This document shows, in pieces, positions 16,497 through 26,099 of a DNA stretch of 63,519 bases (the stretch's first letter is position 1; every line of letters starts with the position of its first letter). The stretch covers positions 1-63,519 of the forward strand of contig JAUXMV010000011.1 in NCBI GenBank assembly GCA_030683155.1, in the 5' to 3' direction. The stretch is from Bacteroidales bacterium (lineage in GTDB: Bacteria > Bacteroidota > Bacteroidia > Bacteroidales > F082). The translations under genes were made by a program, and so were the position numbers. The notes under the pieces are model-generated. The model was not told the DNA's origin, made no database searches, and was given only the letters and a program-made list of their open reading frames with translations.

Positions 16497-18650
16497 ATGA
16501 AAAATCTGCTGCTGCTTATGTTGGTGTTGCAAACCACAATTATGGTACACGCACAACAATGGACAACATTAAATCCTTATCCCACCAATAAATCAATTCA
16601 TGCCGTTGCTTTTGCCACAGAGAATACTGGTTTTATTGCGGGCGACAATTCAACTTTCATGCGTACTACAGACGGGGGCGAAACATGGGAGCATATTCCG
16701 TATCCTGTACCTGATGTGCAGCTCACCTCCCTAAAATTCAGGAATGAAATGCATGGGGCACTGGTCTCATGGAGCCACATTTACATTACCCATGATGGCG
16801 GCGAAACCTGGAATTACACCCAAAACCAATTGATGGGCGATTACCTGGATTCGTTCTTCTTAAATGATTCTGTCGGTTGGCTGAGCGGCACCTATCAAAT
16901 ACTTGTCAAAACCGAAGATGGTGGTCAAACCTGGACTACTTTGAGTAATTCGACAAATTTTTCGCGGCACTATAAGGTAATTGAGTTTGCCAACGAACAA
17001 ACAGGTTATATCGCCGGATATCGCTGGTCTTTCATCGATCCTGTGCTTAAACGTACCGACGATGGGGGCATTAACTGGCAGGAATTGCCCATTCCCGAAG
17101 GTGTGGAATCCATTACTGGCATGTCGGTGCTGGGGCCTGATAATATCTGGATTGCTGCCGAAAACAGTATTTTCAACCCTGACCTGCCCGGCTCTATGGC
17201 CATGGTTTTTCACTCAATCGATGGCGGCCAAACCTGGACATCCCATACCCTGGGAGAGAATCATTCGACTGGAGTAAAAAAGATCAAATTCTTTGATGAA
17301 AACAGCGGTTATGCCATTACACATTCGAACTTGTTTGTTACCAACGATGGTGGACAAAGCTGGGAATCAAGCAACATACCTGTTGCCATGTTTGCTAATT
17401 TCACCGATATCACCATTACGGAAAACCAATCAGTTTATGTTTCAAGCAGTACGCCAGGTTTGTGGAAAAGCACTGATGGGGGAAATAACTGGGAGAATAA
17501 GTTTGATGGCGAGTTCGGTTACTTCTCTGATATCATGTTCGTTGATGACAACTTAGGTTACCTCTGCAGCTATGATATTTGGAATAACTATGTGCTTAAA
17601 ACTGAAGACGGAGGTCAAAACTGGCAGGAATCTTATTCAGAGCCGCGCACAAATGCTAACCGCATAATCAAACTCGAAATCACTGACCTCGGACATATTA
17701 TCTCAGCCACCAACGACAGAAGGATTATAAAAAGCACCGATCAGGGCACAAATTGGGAAGTGCTTGATGTTGCAACTGATGTAAGTATCAATTCGCTTAC
17801 GGTGCCTTCTGATGAGGCGATTTTTGTAGGCTCTTCCGTAGGCACAATTCTTAAATCGGCCAATGGTGGGGAAAGTTGGTCCGAAATAAACTCCCCCATA
17901 GTTTCCGGCTACACTTTAACCAAAAATCTTCATTTTTTAGATGGTTTAAATGGATTTGCTGTTTTGGGCAACCAGAGCAACCAAGGCAAACTTTTCCGCA
18001 CAAGCGATGGTGGCCAAACCTGGGTCGAGTTGCATTTTGGTTATGAAAACAGCATTCGGGGAATTAGTTTCGACAACCCGTTAATAGGTATAGTAAATGT
18101 AACCGATATCGGCTTACTAAAAACCCTTGATGGCGGGCAAAGCTGGAGCACTATTTATCAAAACCCATCAATATCAATAACATACGTAAAAGCTTTTGAC
18201 GAACAAACATTTCTTGCTACCAATTTAAACAACCTTGTTGTGGTATCCAATAACGGGGGAGAAACCTGGCAGACTGCTTTCGAAAACGATCCAAACAGTG
18301 ATCAAATCCTCAGTATGTTTTTCCTGAACCCGGGCAAGGGATGGCTAACAGGCATGGGTTCTCTAATTCAAGTGTATGATAATCCATTGATGGCTATTGA
18401 AGAAAAACTGCCACTTCCAACTGCACAAAGTTCCTACATATATCCCAACCCTGCAACCGATCAAATCACAATAAACTGCGAAAAATGTGTGGCCATCAGG
18501 TTCTATGCCCCAAACGGAAGCCTTGTGAAAGAGATTCATCGTCCCCAGTCAAACCATATTCATGGTCTCAAGTTTCCAGCAGGAATCTACATTGTTGAAA
18601 TGATCTCTGGTGAAGATGTTTTCAGGCAGCGTCTGATTATTAAGCCATAA
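16497..18650 (+). CDS. Secreted Asp-box (Ycf48-like) repeat protein with T9SS domain
   Basis: The 717-residue protein has a signal peptide (1-20, ending VHAQ). It contains about 13 Asp-box repeats of the form S/T-x-D-G-G-x-x-W (for example TTDGGETW, TEDGGQTW, SIDGGQTW, SNNGGETW) spaced 40-60 residues apart, expected to fold as one or two beta-propellers like Ycf48/sortilin. The C-terminus is a T9SS type A sorting domain (SYIYPNPATDQITINC, FPAGIYIVEMI, RLIIKP). It is a predicted surface or secreted protein. It shares its architecture with the protein at 7589 but is much longer. Confidence 0.88.
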   Translation: MKNLLLLMLVLQTTIMVHAQQWTTLNPYPTNKSIHAVAFATENTGFIAGDNSTFMRTTDGGETWEHIPYPVPDVQLTSLKFRNEMHGALVSWSHIYITHDGGETWNYTQNQLMGDYLDSFFLNDSVGWLSGTYQILVKTEDGGQTWTTLSNSTNFSRHYKVIEFANEQTGYIAGYRWSFIDPVLKRTDDGGINWQELPIPEGVESITGMSVLGPDNIWIAAENSIFNPDLPGSMAMVFHSIDGGQTWTSHTLGENHSTGVKKIKFFDENSGYAITHSNLFVTNDGGQSWESSNIPVAMFANFTDITITENQSVYVSSSTPGLWKSTDGGNNWENKFDGEFGYFSDIMFVDDNLGYLCSYDIWNNYVLKTEDGGQNWQESYSEPRTNANRIIKLEITDLGHIISATNDRRIIKSTDQGTNWEVLDVATDVSINSLTVPSDEAIFVGSSVGTILKSANGGESWSEINSPIVSGYTLTKNLHFLDGLNGFAVLGNQSNQGKLFRTSDGGQTWVELHFGYENSIRGISFDNPLIGIVNVTDIGLLKTLDGGQSWSTIYQNPSISITYVKAFDEQTFLATNLNNLVVVSNNGGETWQTAFENDPNSDQILSMFFLNPGKGWLTGMGSLIQVYDNPLMAIEEKLPLPTAQSSYIYPNPATDQITINCEKCVAIRFYAPNGSLVKEIHRPQSNHIHGLKFPAGIYIVEMISGEDVFRQRLIIKP

Positions 18651-18792
18651 TGATAGCCAATTTGGAGAGCTATATATTGTTTGAACACCTGCAAACATCA
18701 GCTCTGTACAGCTCTCAACATCCCTATTTACAGAAAACACCATTCAAGGCATGGATGCTGCAAACTTTCATTTCTTAATTCTACATTTGCAT

Positions 18793-18870
18793 CATTGACA
18801 GAAATAATTTAACAATAATGGGAGTCAGGTTTTCCGATTTGAAAACACTGGAAAGTACTGCAAACTCAAA
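18793..18870 (+). pseudogene. Relic of a second VbhA-like antitoxin
   Basis: The translated stretch IDRNNLTIMGVRFSDLKTLE followed by STAN is almost the same as the start of the intact antitoxin at 15194, then the similarity ends. There is no Fic gene behind it. It suggests that a second toxin-antitoxin copy was lost. The rest of 18651-19145 has no gene I can recognise. Confidence 0.75.
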
Positions 18871-19145
18871 CATTTACAGGGCAAACAGCTGTTGTGAATT
18901 TTTTTTGATCAGCACAGATTACAGAAAGCGCTAAATACGGGCAATGTAAACAAAATGGTGTAAAAGGCTATTTGCAAAAAGGCTTTCACAGGTAAATAGG
19001 TCATTCCAAAAGACTTCGGCTCCACTGCACAGAAAAGCAGTCTGCAAACCAATATTGCACTGAGCCGGTCTTAGCAGCCAGTTGAAAATGGTATGATGAC
19101 TTTCTGCTACAATTTTATACTTTTACGCTTCAATAATTCAAACAC

Positions 19146-21941
19146 ATGACTGACAATCGTCCGAAACTCTTTCTGCTTGATGCGATGGCATTAATTTACC
19201 GTGCCTATTTTGCTTTGAACAAAAACCCGCGCATCACTTCAAAAGGCCTGAACACCTCCGCTATTTTGGGTTTCACCAACACCCTCTATGAAATTCTGAA
19301 AAACGAAAAGCCTACACATATTGGTGTTGCCATCGACACAATGGCGCCAACACAGCGTCATACCGATTTTGTCGCTTATAAAGCCAATCGCGAGAAAATG
19401 CCCGAAGACATTGAAAAATCGCTTCCTTATATCGTCGAAATCATTAAAGGATTTAACATCCCGCTTTTGTTTGTGGATGGCTTCGAAGCTGACGATGTGA
19501 TTGGAACGCTTGCAAAAAAAGCCGAAAAGGCAGGTTTTCTGACTTATATGATGACGCCCGACAAAGATTTCGGGCAGCTTGTTTCTGAAAACATCTATAT
19601 GTACAAACCCGCAAAAAGTGGCGAATCAGCCATTATTTGGGGTGTTCAGGAAGTCTGCGAACGCTATGGCATCGAACGTCCGGAGCAGCTTATCGATATT
19701 TTGGGTCTTATGGGCGATGCTTCAGATAATATTCCGGGCGTGCCGGGAATTGGTGAAAAAACAGCCATTAAGCTTATCAGTGAATATGGTTCCGTTGAAA
19801 ATTTGTTGGAAAAAACCGCTGAACAAAAAGGTAAACTGAAGGAAAATCTTGAACAGTTCAGAAGTCAGGCCATTCAGTCCAAGCAGCTTGCAACAATTAT
19901 TACTGATGTTCCCATTGAATTTGAACCCGATTTCCTCACAACGGATCAACCCGATATGGAGCTTTTGGGTACACTTTTCGAAGAGCTTGAATTTCGCACT
20001 TTCGCAAAAAGAATGTATGCCGATGCTTTTCAACAGTCAAACACTGCTTCACCAAAAACCAATTCAGAACCCAATCTTTTCAGCGATCTTGACCCGGAGG
20101 AAGTGCAGGAAATGATGGTTTCGGATAAAAAAACAATTCAAGATACCGGCCACAACTATATGCTCGTTGAAGGAACGGACGAAATCAAAAAGCTTGTTGA
20201 AGAATTACTGAAACACGATGAGTGTTGTTTTGACACCGAAACCACTGATATTGATGCGCATACGGCTGAGCTTGTAGGTATGTCGTTTGCTGTAAGGCCT
20301 TATCAGGCCTGGTTTGTGCCTCTGCCGGAAAACTACCACGACTGTCAGATGATTCTCAATCATTTCAAGCCGTTTTTCGAAAATGAAACCATTTTAAAGA
20401 TTGGTCAAAACCTCAAATACGACATTTCTGTTTTAAAATGGTATGACGTCTCCGTCAAAGGGCCTCTTTTTGATACGATGATTGCCCACTACCTTATTGA
20501 GCCCGATCAGCGCCACAACATGGATTACCTTTCTGAAACCTATCTTGGCTACAGTCCGGTTTCTATTCAGACTCTGATCGGAAAAAAGGGCAAAAACCAA
20601 GGTTCGATGCGCGATGTTGAAATGGAATTGTTGAAAGAATATGCTGCCGAAGATGCTGACATCACACTGCAGCTCAAGTATAAATTTGACCCTCTGCTTG
20701 ATGAACTAAGTCTGAGAAAACTTTTTGAAGACATCGAAATGCCCCTCGTGCGCGTTTTGACCGACATGGAAGCTGAAGGGATTCGTCTCGACAGCGAGTC
20801 GCTTGGTGAAATTGGAAAAGGCCTCGAAAATGAAATCAAACAACTGGAAACTGAAATCTTCAGCCTTTCAGGAACAACATTCAACATTGCATCTCCTAAG
20901 CAACTTGGTGAAATCCTTTTTGAAAAACTTGGCTTAAAAACAAGTGCAAAAAAGACAAAAACAGGACAGTATCCTACCGGAGAAGAGGTGTTGAGCAAAA
21001 TCGTTCATGCCCATCCTATCGTGCAGCTCATTCTGGATTATCGCTCGCTGACCAAACTCAAATCGACCTATGTTGATAGTTTGCCAACCCTTGTCAATCC
21101 GCGCGACGGACGGATTCATACTTCTTACAATCAGGCGGTTGCCTCTACCGGCCGTCTAAGCTCCAACAATCCAAACCTGCAAAATATACCCATCCGTACC
21201 GAAAGGGGCCGCGAAATCCGTAAAGCTTTTGTTCCACGAAACAGTCATTTCACGCTGCTGGCAGCCGACTATTCGCAAATTGAACTCCGCATTATTGCAC
21301 ATCTGAGTGGAGATAAAGGCATGATTGAGGCTTTTGCCAAAGGGCTCGATATTCACACTGCCACAGCTGCAAAAGTTTATGGTGTTGAACTGGATGATGT
21401 GAGCCGCGATATGCGTCGCAATGCAAAAATGGTGAATTTCGGAATCATTTACGGCATTTCTGCCTTTGGTCTTTCAGAGCGCCTTGGCATCAGCCGGGGT
21501 GAAGCCGGCTCTATCATCAACAGCTATTTCAAGGAATATCCGGGCATAAAAGAATATATGAACCAGCAAATGGAATTTGCCCGCAAAAACGGCTTTGTCG
21601 AAACCATGCTTGGCCGCCGCCGTATGTTGCGCGACATTAATACCGCCAACAGTGTGGTAAGAGGGTTTTCCGAAAGAAATGCCATCAATGCGCCCATTCA
21701 GGGTTCTTCAGCCGATATGATCAAAATTGCGATGATTAATATTCATAAGGAGCTTGTTGAAAAGAACTTACAGTCAAAAATGATCCTTCAGGTGCATGAC
21801 GAACTTGTGTTCGATGCACATAAGGATGAACTGGAGGTTCTCAAAGTAATCATTGAAAAAAACATGAAAAATGCGCTTCCTCTTTCCGTTCCTGTCTTGG
21901 TTGAAATGAATACCGGAAACAACTGGCTTGAAGCACACTAA
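19146..21941 (+). CDS. polA: DNA polymerase I
   Basis: The 931-residue protein has the full three-domain layout. Residues 1-290 are the 5'-3' exonuclease (LFLLDAMALIYRAYFAL; FEADDVIG; LMGDASDNIPGVPGIGEKTA). Residues about 340-530 are the 3'-5' proofreading exonuclease with FDTETT and later EDADIT kept, so proofreading looks active. The polymerase part shows motif A (AADYSQIELRIIAHLS), motif B (RRNAKMVNFGIIYGIS) and motif C (QVHDELVFD). It fills gaps in repair and replaces primers. It marks the start of the core-genome stretch. Confidence 0.97.
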   Translation: MTDNRPKLFLLDAMALIYRAYFALNKNPRITSKGLNTSAILGFTNTLYEILKNEKPTHIGVAIDTMAPTQRHTDFVAYKANREKMPEDIEKSLPYIVEIIKGFNIPLLFVDGFEADDVIGTLAKKAEKAGFLTYMMTPDKDFGQLVSENIYMYKPAKSGESAIIWGVQEVCERYGIERPEQLIDILGLMGDASDNIPGVPGIGEKTAIKLISEYGSVENLLEKTAEQKGKLKENLEQFRSQAIQSKQLATIITDVPIEFEPDFLTTDQPDMELLGTLFEELEFRTFAKRMYADAFQQSNTASPKTNSEPNLFSDLDPEEVQEMMVSDKKTIQDTGHNYMLVEGTDEIKKLVEELLKHDECCFDTETTDIDAHTAELVGMSFAVRPYQAWFVPLPENYHDCQMILNHFKPFFENETILKIGQNLKYDISVLKWYDVSVKGPLFDTMIAHYLIEPDQRHNMDYLSETYLGYSPVSIQTLIGKKGKNQGSMRDVEMELLKEYAAEDADITLQLKYKFDPLLDELSLRKLFEDIEMPLVRVLTDMEAEGIRLDSESLGEIGKGLENEIKQLETEIFSLSGTTFNIASPKQLGEILFEKLGLKTSAKKTKTGQYPTGEEVLSKIVHAHPIVQLILDYRSLTKLKSTYVDSLPTLVNPRDGRIHTSYNQAVASTGRLSSNNPNLQNIPIRTERGREIRKAFVPRNSHFTLLAADYSQIELRIIAHLSGDKGMIEAFAKGLDIHTATAAKVYGVELDDVSRDMRRNAKMVNFGIIYGISAFGLSERLGISRGEAGSIINSYFKEYPGIKEYMNQQMEFARKNGFVETMLGRRRMLRDINTANSVVRGFSERNAINAPIQGSSADMIKIAMINIHKELVEKNLQSKMILQVHDELVFDAHKDELEVLKVIIEKNMKNALPLSVPVLVEMNTGNNWLEAH

Positions 21942-22012
21942 TATTAACCCCATAAAAAACTGAAACGACTTTTAAAACGATAATCGACACTGTATCCTAA
22001 AAAATTCCGACT

Positions 22013-23455
22013 ATGAACTGGCTTATATTCTGGATTCTCATATACCTCGTTGCTTTGATTTATTTAACACTCAAACACGTAAAACATCGCGACCCCGAAT
22101 ACTATCTCGTCAATAACCGCAGTACACGGACGCTTCCACTTGTTTTTACCACATTGGCTACTTTTGTAGGAGGCGGCACTTCCATTGGTTTGATTGCAAT
22201 GGGGTATGAGTCTGGTTTTGCAGCAGTTGGCATCGGAATTGCCTATGTAACCGGCTTCATGATCATGCTGCGGTATGCAGGTAAAATCCGTGATTATGGC
22301 AAGAAAAACCGCATTTACACATTTCCGCAATACCTCATTGGAAGGCTCGCGGGTGGCAGCTCTCAGCTTTTTCGCAGGCTTTTTTCGACCACCATCAATG
22401 GTGTAAACATCTTTATTTTCTTTTTTCTGCTTGCTGCACAATTCGTTGGCATGGCCACATTGCTTAAACACGGCTTTTCAATTGGTTATCAGACTGCGGT
22501 AATCATATCAGCACTCATAATCATTTTCTATACCGCTTTTGCCGGCCTTTCAGGTGTAATTTACACTGATATGCTTCAATTCATTGTCATTGTTATCATG
22601 ATGGTTGTAATTTTTATTCCGGGAATAATCCTTGATACTGATGGTTTTTCGAGACTTTCGGAACTCCCTTCAACAATGATTAACGGACTGCATTACGGGC
22701 CTGTCTTTTTGATTGGATTGTTGCTTTTCCTTTCTCCCTCTGTGCTTGTGCGCATGGATATCTGGCAACGTATGCTTGCTGCAAAAGATGCTGCCACAGC
22801 CAAAAAAGCAAGTTTCTGGTCGGGAATCGGAATGCTGCCTTTTTATATCATTTTTCCGCTTGTTGGCATGAGTGTCCGCATCACAATGTCAGGCGATCTT
22901 GATCCCAATGAGACAGCCTTTTTATTTATAGATAAACATTCGGGCGCCTTTATTTATGCTTTTGCCCTTACCGGCTTGCTGGCTGCTTTGATGTCGTCGG
23001 GCGACAGTTTCCTCAACATCATTTCTATTTCCGCCGTTCAGGATTTTGCCGGCTGGCGTAAAAAAGTGCTTGTAAATGCTGAAAAAAGTCAGTATTACAT
23101 TCGAATCGTAACAGTAATATTTGGTGTCATCGCATTGTTTGTTGCACTCGTCTTTCCTTACATTGTTGATTTAATGGTCGTTGGTATCGGCACAATAGTC
23201 ATTTTTGTACCCATTACCTTGCTTGCGCTAAACAATGAAAATCCGGGCAAATATGCAAGTGCTGCCCTGTGGAGTATTCTTGCCGGATTTGTGGTAAACA
23301 CAGTCTTTTTTGCCTGGGGCGTGATTTCGCCTCAAGCCTTTGAACCCAAATCGTCCTTTATTCCGGCATTCATAATAAGTGCGATCGTATTGCTTATTGG
23401 AATGAAATTCACCTCAAAAACCAAAGAATTATCCAATGCTGACCCTATTCAATGA
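22013..23455 (+). CDS. Sodium:solute symporter family transporter
   Basis: A 480-residue inner-membrane protein with about 13 hydrophobic segments. The SSS family signature is visible in the first 100 residues: YYLVNNRSTRTLPLVFTTLATFVGGG, then the GISxG-like TGFM region, and later AGLSGVIYTDMLQF. Members couple Na+ entry to uptake of sugars, amino acids, proline or pantothenate; the substrate cannot be read here. The 3' end overlaps tadA by 20 bp, so the two genes are likely co-transcribed. Confidence 0.88.
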   Translation: MNWLIFWILIYLVALIYLTLKHVKHRDPEYYLVNNRSTRTLPLVFTTLATFVGGGTSIGLIAMGYESGFAAVGIGIAYVTGFMIMLRYAGKIRDYGKKNRIYTFPQYLIGRLAGGSSQLFRRLFSTTINGVNIFIFFFLLAAQFVGMATLLKHGFSIGYQTAVIISALIIIFYTAFAGLSGVIYTDMLQFIVIVIMMVVIFIPGIILDTDGFSRLSELPSTMINGLHYGPVFLIGLLLFLSPSVLVRMDIWQRMLAAKDAATAKKASFWSGIGMLPFYIIFPLVGMSVRITMSGDLDPNETAFLFIDKHSGAFIYAFALTGLLAALMSSGDSFLNIISISAVQDFAGWRKKVLVNAEKSQYYIRIVTVIFGVIALFVALVFPYIVDLMVVGIGTIVIFVPITLLALNNENPGKYASAALWSILAGFVVNTVFFAWGVISPQAFEPKSSFIPAFIISAIVLLIGMKFTSKTKELSNADPIQ

Positions 23456-23882
23456 TGAGTCATTTATGAAAGAGGCGCTGAGGGAAGCCGCCATAGCAGC
23501 AGAATCAGATGAAGTTCCTGTTGGGGCAATTATCGTCAGTAAAAACCGCATCATTGCGCGCGCGCACAATATGACCGAACGACTGAATGATGTGACTGCC
23601 CACGCGGAAATGCTTGCAATAACAGCGGCAGCAAACCATTTAGGCGGAAAATATCTGGAAGGATGCACGCTTTTTGTGACACTTGAACCTTGTCCGATGT
23701 GCGCGGGAGCCTTGCATCACGCGCATATTGAACGTATTGTATGGGCTGCTGATGATGAAAAAAGGGGATTCAGCAGGTTTGGCAACAGCCTTCTGCATCC
23801 AAAAACCACAGTAACCAAAGGCGTTTTAGCCGATGAAGCGAAAAAAATTCTACTTGATTTCTTTCAGAAAAAGCGCGAATAA
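23436..23882 (+). CDS. tadA: tRNA-specific adenosine deaminase
   Basis: The 148-residue deaminase carries the zinc motif HAEM (with catalytic Glu) and PCPMCAGA, plus the N-terminal PVGAIIV and the C-terminal NSLLHPKTTVTKGV typical of TadA. It converts A34 of tRNA-Arg(ACG) to inosine. The start ATG lies inside the end of the symporter gene. It converges on comB with only about 25 bp between the stops. Confidence 0.92.
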   Translation: MLTLFNDESFMKEALREAAIAAESDEVPVGAIIVSKNRIIARAHNMTERLNDVTAHAEMLAITAAANHLGGKYLEGCTLFVTLEPCPMCAGALHHAHIERIVWAADDEKRGFSRFGNSLLHPKTTVTKGVLADEAKKILLDFFQKKRE

Positions 23883-23907
23883 CTTTCAGGCAGGTTTTTT
23901 CGTTTTC

Positions 23908-24627
23908 CTATTGTTTTAACGCCAGATAGCCTTCAGGAAAATATTCAGGCAAAGCTGTAAAAAGATTGGGCTGCAGGCAATATTCAACATCCTTTTCGTA
24001 GCCAATAGACCTAAGAAATTTCACGTGCCTGCAATCACTCAGTTTTTCCTGAATTGACCCTTCCTGTCTGTGAAAAGCAAGTGCTATCTGACCCAGATCA
24101 TCGCATTGCACGGGCACAAATCTGCTGATGGAATCGATGAGCATTCCGGCACAAAGTGCATCATCAAGGGAGAAATTTCCATTGGTGCCTGAACACACAA
24201 TCATCAGGGGTTGATTGGTTTCGGCCAGAACTTTTGCTGCATACAACACATTCAGAAAAGAAACTGCAAAAAGTTGTTTTGCTGTTTTACTGTTCCGGAT
24301 GGCTAGAGTTCCGTTTGTTGTGGTGAGTATGATGTTTTTGTCCCGGACTACCTCAGCAGTATAAGACAAAGGAGAATTACCGAGATCAAAGCCTTCGATT
24401 TTTTTACCCGCCCTTTCTCCACCTAAAAGCGCTGCATTGGGAAGAAAGGTTGTAAGTAAATTTCTGGCTTCCGGAATGCCTTCAGTTGTGTAAATCTTAT
24501 CGGCACCATTGGCCAGAGCTGTAACAATGACCGATGTTGCCCGAAGCACATCAATCACTGCTACTGTTTTTCCTTCACACAATGCGGGATTGGTGAGCTG
24601 TGCCGTTGCGATGAGCCCGATTTCCAT
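23908..24627 (-). CDS. comB: 2-phosphosulfolactate phosphatase family protein
   Basis: The 239-residue ComB-family protein contains VAVIDVLRATSVIVTALANG, GERAGKKIEGFDLGNSP, LTTTNGT and CSGTNGNFSLDDALCAG. In methanogens ComB makes sulfolactate for coenzyme M; in bacteria the same family is common and probably has another phosphatase role. It ends about 25 bp from tadA (convergent) and starts 10 bp after the phosphofructokinase stop, so both may be on one leftward transcript. Confidence 0.88.
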   Translation of the reverse strand: MEIGLIATAQLTNPALCEGKTVAVIDVLRATSVIVTALANGADKIYTTEGIPEARNLLTTFLPNAALLGGERAGKKIEGFDLGNSPLSYTAEVVRDKNIILTTTNGTLAIRNSKTAKQLFAVSFLNVLYAAKVLAETNQPLMIVCSGTNGNFSLDDALCAGMLIDSISRFVPVQCDDLGQIALAFHRQEGSIQEKLSDCRHVKFLRSIGYEKDVEYCLQPNLFTALPEYFPEGYLALKQ

Positions 24628-24637
24628 CAGGCTTCGA

Positions 24638-25747
24638 TTAAGGATTGTTGAGGTCTATTCCCAAAGAAATGCCGAGGCCACTTGCTGTTTTAACCAAAGC
24701 ATTGTCTAAAGTAACAAAGTTGGGCTTAACAATGGCATCTTTCAAAGGAACAGAAACAAAGTAAGGATGGCGGTATGAAACCATTTTTCCAAAGTCTTTT
24801 TTGAGTGCCATTTCAAAGGCTTTCACACCAAACTGTGCCGAAAGAACGCGGTCGTAAGCAATCGGAATGCCTCCACGCTGAAGGTGTCCGAGAACAGTTT
24901 CACGCATATCCGGAGCAAAACCGGCATCTTTCAGTTGCTTTATCAAAGCTCTTCCGATACCCCCAAGGCGAAGGTTTTCGTAGCCAACTTCATCACTTTG
25001 TTCATACACCATCTGACCGTTTTTTGGCCGGGCGCCTTCAGAGGCCACCACAACAGCAAAGCCACGTCCACGTGTGAAACGTGATTCAAGTTTCTCTTTT
25101 ACAATATTAAGATCATAAGGAAACTCAGGTATAAGACAAACTTCAGCGCCACCTGCAACAGCTGCGTTGAGGGCAATCCAGCCTGCATAGCGGCCCATCA
25201 CCTCTACCACAAAAACGCGGTTGTGACTTGCGGCAGTAGTAACAAGTTTATCAACGGCTTCGGTTGCAATTTCAACAGCTGTCTGAAAACCGAAAGTTGA
25301 GTCTGTTGACGAAAGGTCGTTGTCGATCGTTTTTGGAACACCGATTACAGGCAGTCCTAATTCAAACAAGGCCTGTGAGATACGCTGTGAGCCGTCGCCA
25401 CCGATATTGATAACAGCATCAATACCCATGTATTGAATTTTCCTTACCATTTCTACTGACCGATCCACTGCGGACCAGGTGCCGTCAGCATTCTTGACAG
25501 GCCATGCAAACGGGCCGCCCTTATTGGTGGTTTCGATGATTGTACCCCCTTGAAAGTGAATGCCTTTTACAACTTCAGGGGTCAACACTTTTATTTCTGT
25601 TGGTTCCCACAAAACGCCATTAAAAGCCTGAATACTTCCTAAAACTTCCCAATCTTTCTCCTGTGAGGCCCGCTTTACGATTGCCCTTATCACGGCATTG
25701 AGGCCCGGACAATCACCACCTCCTGTAACAATTAAAATTCTTTTCAT
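24638..25747 (-). CDS. 6-phosphofructokinase
   Basis: The 369-residue PFKA-type enzyme phosphorylates fructose-6-phosphate. The first motif reads GGGDCPGLNAVIRA, the donor loop reads GGDGS (Gly at the position equal to E. coli Gly104, the ATP type), but the catalytic loop reads PKTIDNDL, with Lys where ATP enzymes have Gly124. This mixed set occurs in a known subgroup, so the donor (ATP or PPi) is uncertain. The length is above the 320 residues of the E. coli enzyme. Confidence 0.9.
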   Translation of the reverse strand: MKRILIVTGGGDCPGLNAVIRAIVKRASQEKDWEVLGSIQAFNGVLWEPTEIKVLTPEVVKGIHFQGGTIIETTNKGGPFAWPVKNADGTWSAVDRSVEMVRKIQYMGIDAVINIGGDGSQRISQALFELGLPVIGVPKTIDNDLSSTDSTFGFQTAVEIATEAVDKLVTTAASHNRVFVVEVMGRYAGWIALNAAVAGGAEVCLIPEFPYDLNIVKEKLESRFTRGRGFAVVVASEGARPKNGQMVYEQSDEVGYENLRLGGIGRALIKQLKDAGFAPDMRETVLGHLQRGGIPIAYDRVLSAQFGVKAFEMALKKDFGKMVSYRHPYFVSVPLKDAIVKPNFVTLDNALVKTASGLGISLGIDLNNP

Positions 25748-25796
25748 ATCTATATGCTATACTTTTAGCTATTTCTGAATTAAATCTGATTTCCAG

Positions 25797-25832
25797 TTTG
25801 GCAGGAAACTACTTTTTCCTGACCCTGCCAAA
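25797..25832. promoter_or_regulatory. Inverted repeat in the phosphofructokinase leader
   Basis: TTTGGCAGG (25797-25805) and CCTGCCAAA (25824-25832) form perfect 9-bp arms around an 18-nt loop, 50 bp upstream of the leftward phosphofructokinase start. On the + strand it is followed by six T, but no + strand gene precedes it. It may be a leader hairpin or a regulator site. I saw nothing else in 25748-26099. Confidence 0.45.
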
Positions 25833-26099
25833 GTTTTTTCAGAATATTGTACAAAGATAAGCATACTGATTCTTGTGTTAGTTAATTAACGCAAAGTATG
25901 CTGGAAGTTGAAGTGCAATCGGTTGAATTCACAACAAAAAATAAAGTGCAAAAGCCCGTGTGAAGTTGCTTATAAAGCTAACAACAAACAGTTTTAATTG
26001 TCAGATAGATAATTATTTTGTTTGCATTTTATGTTAAAATACAACTCATTCAAAACTATAAACTCTTCAATCAGGTACAAAACAGAAAGCTGAATGCCC

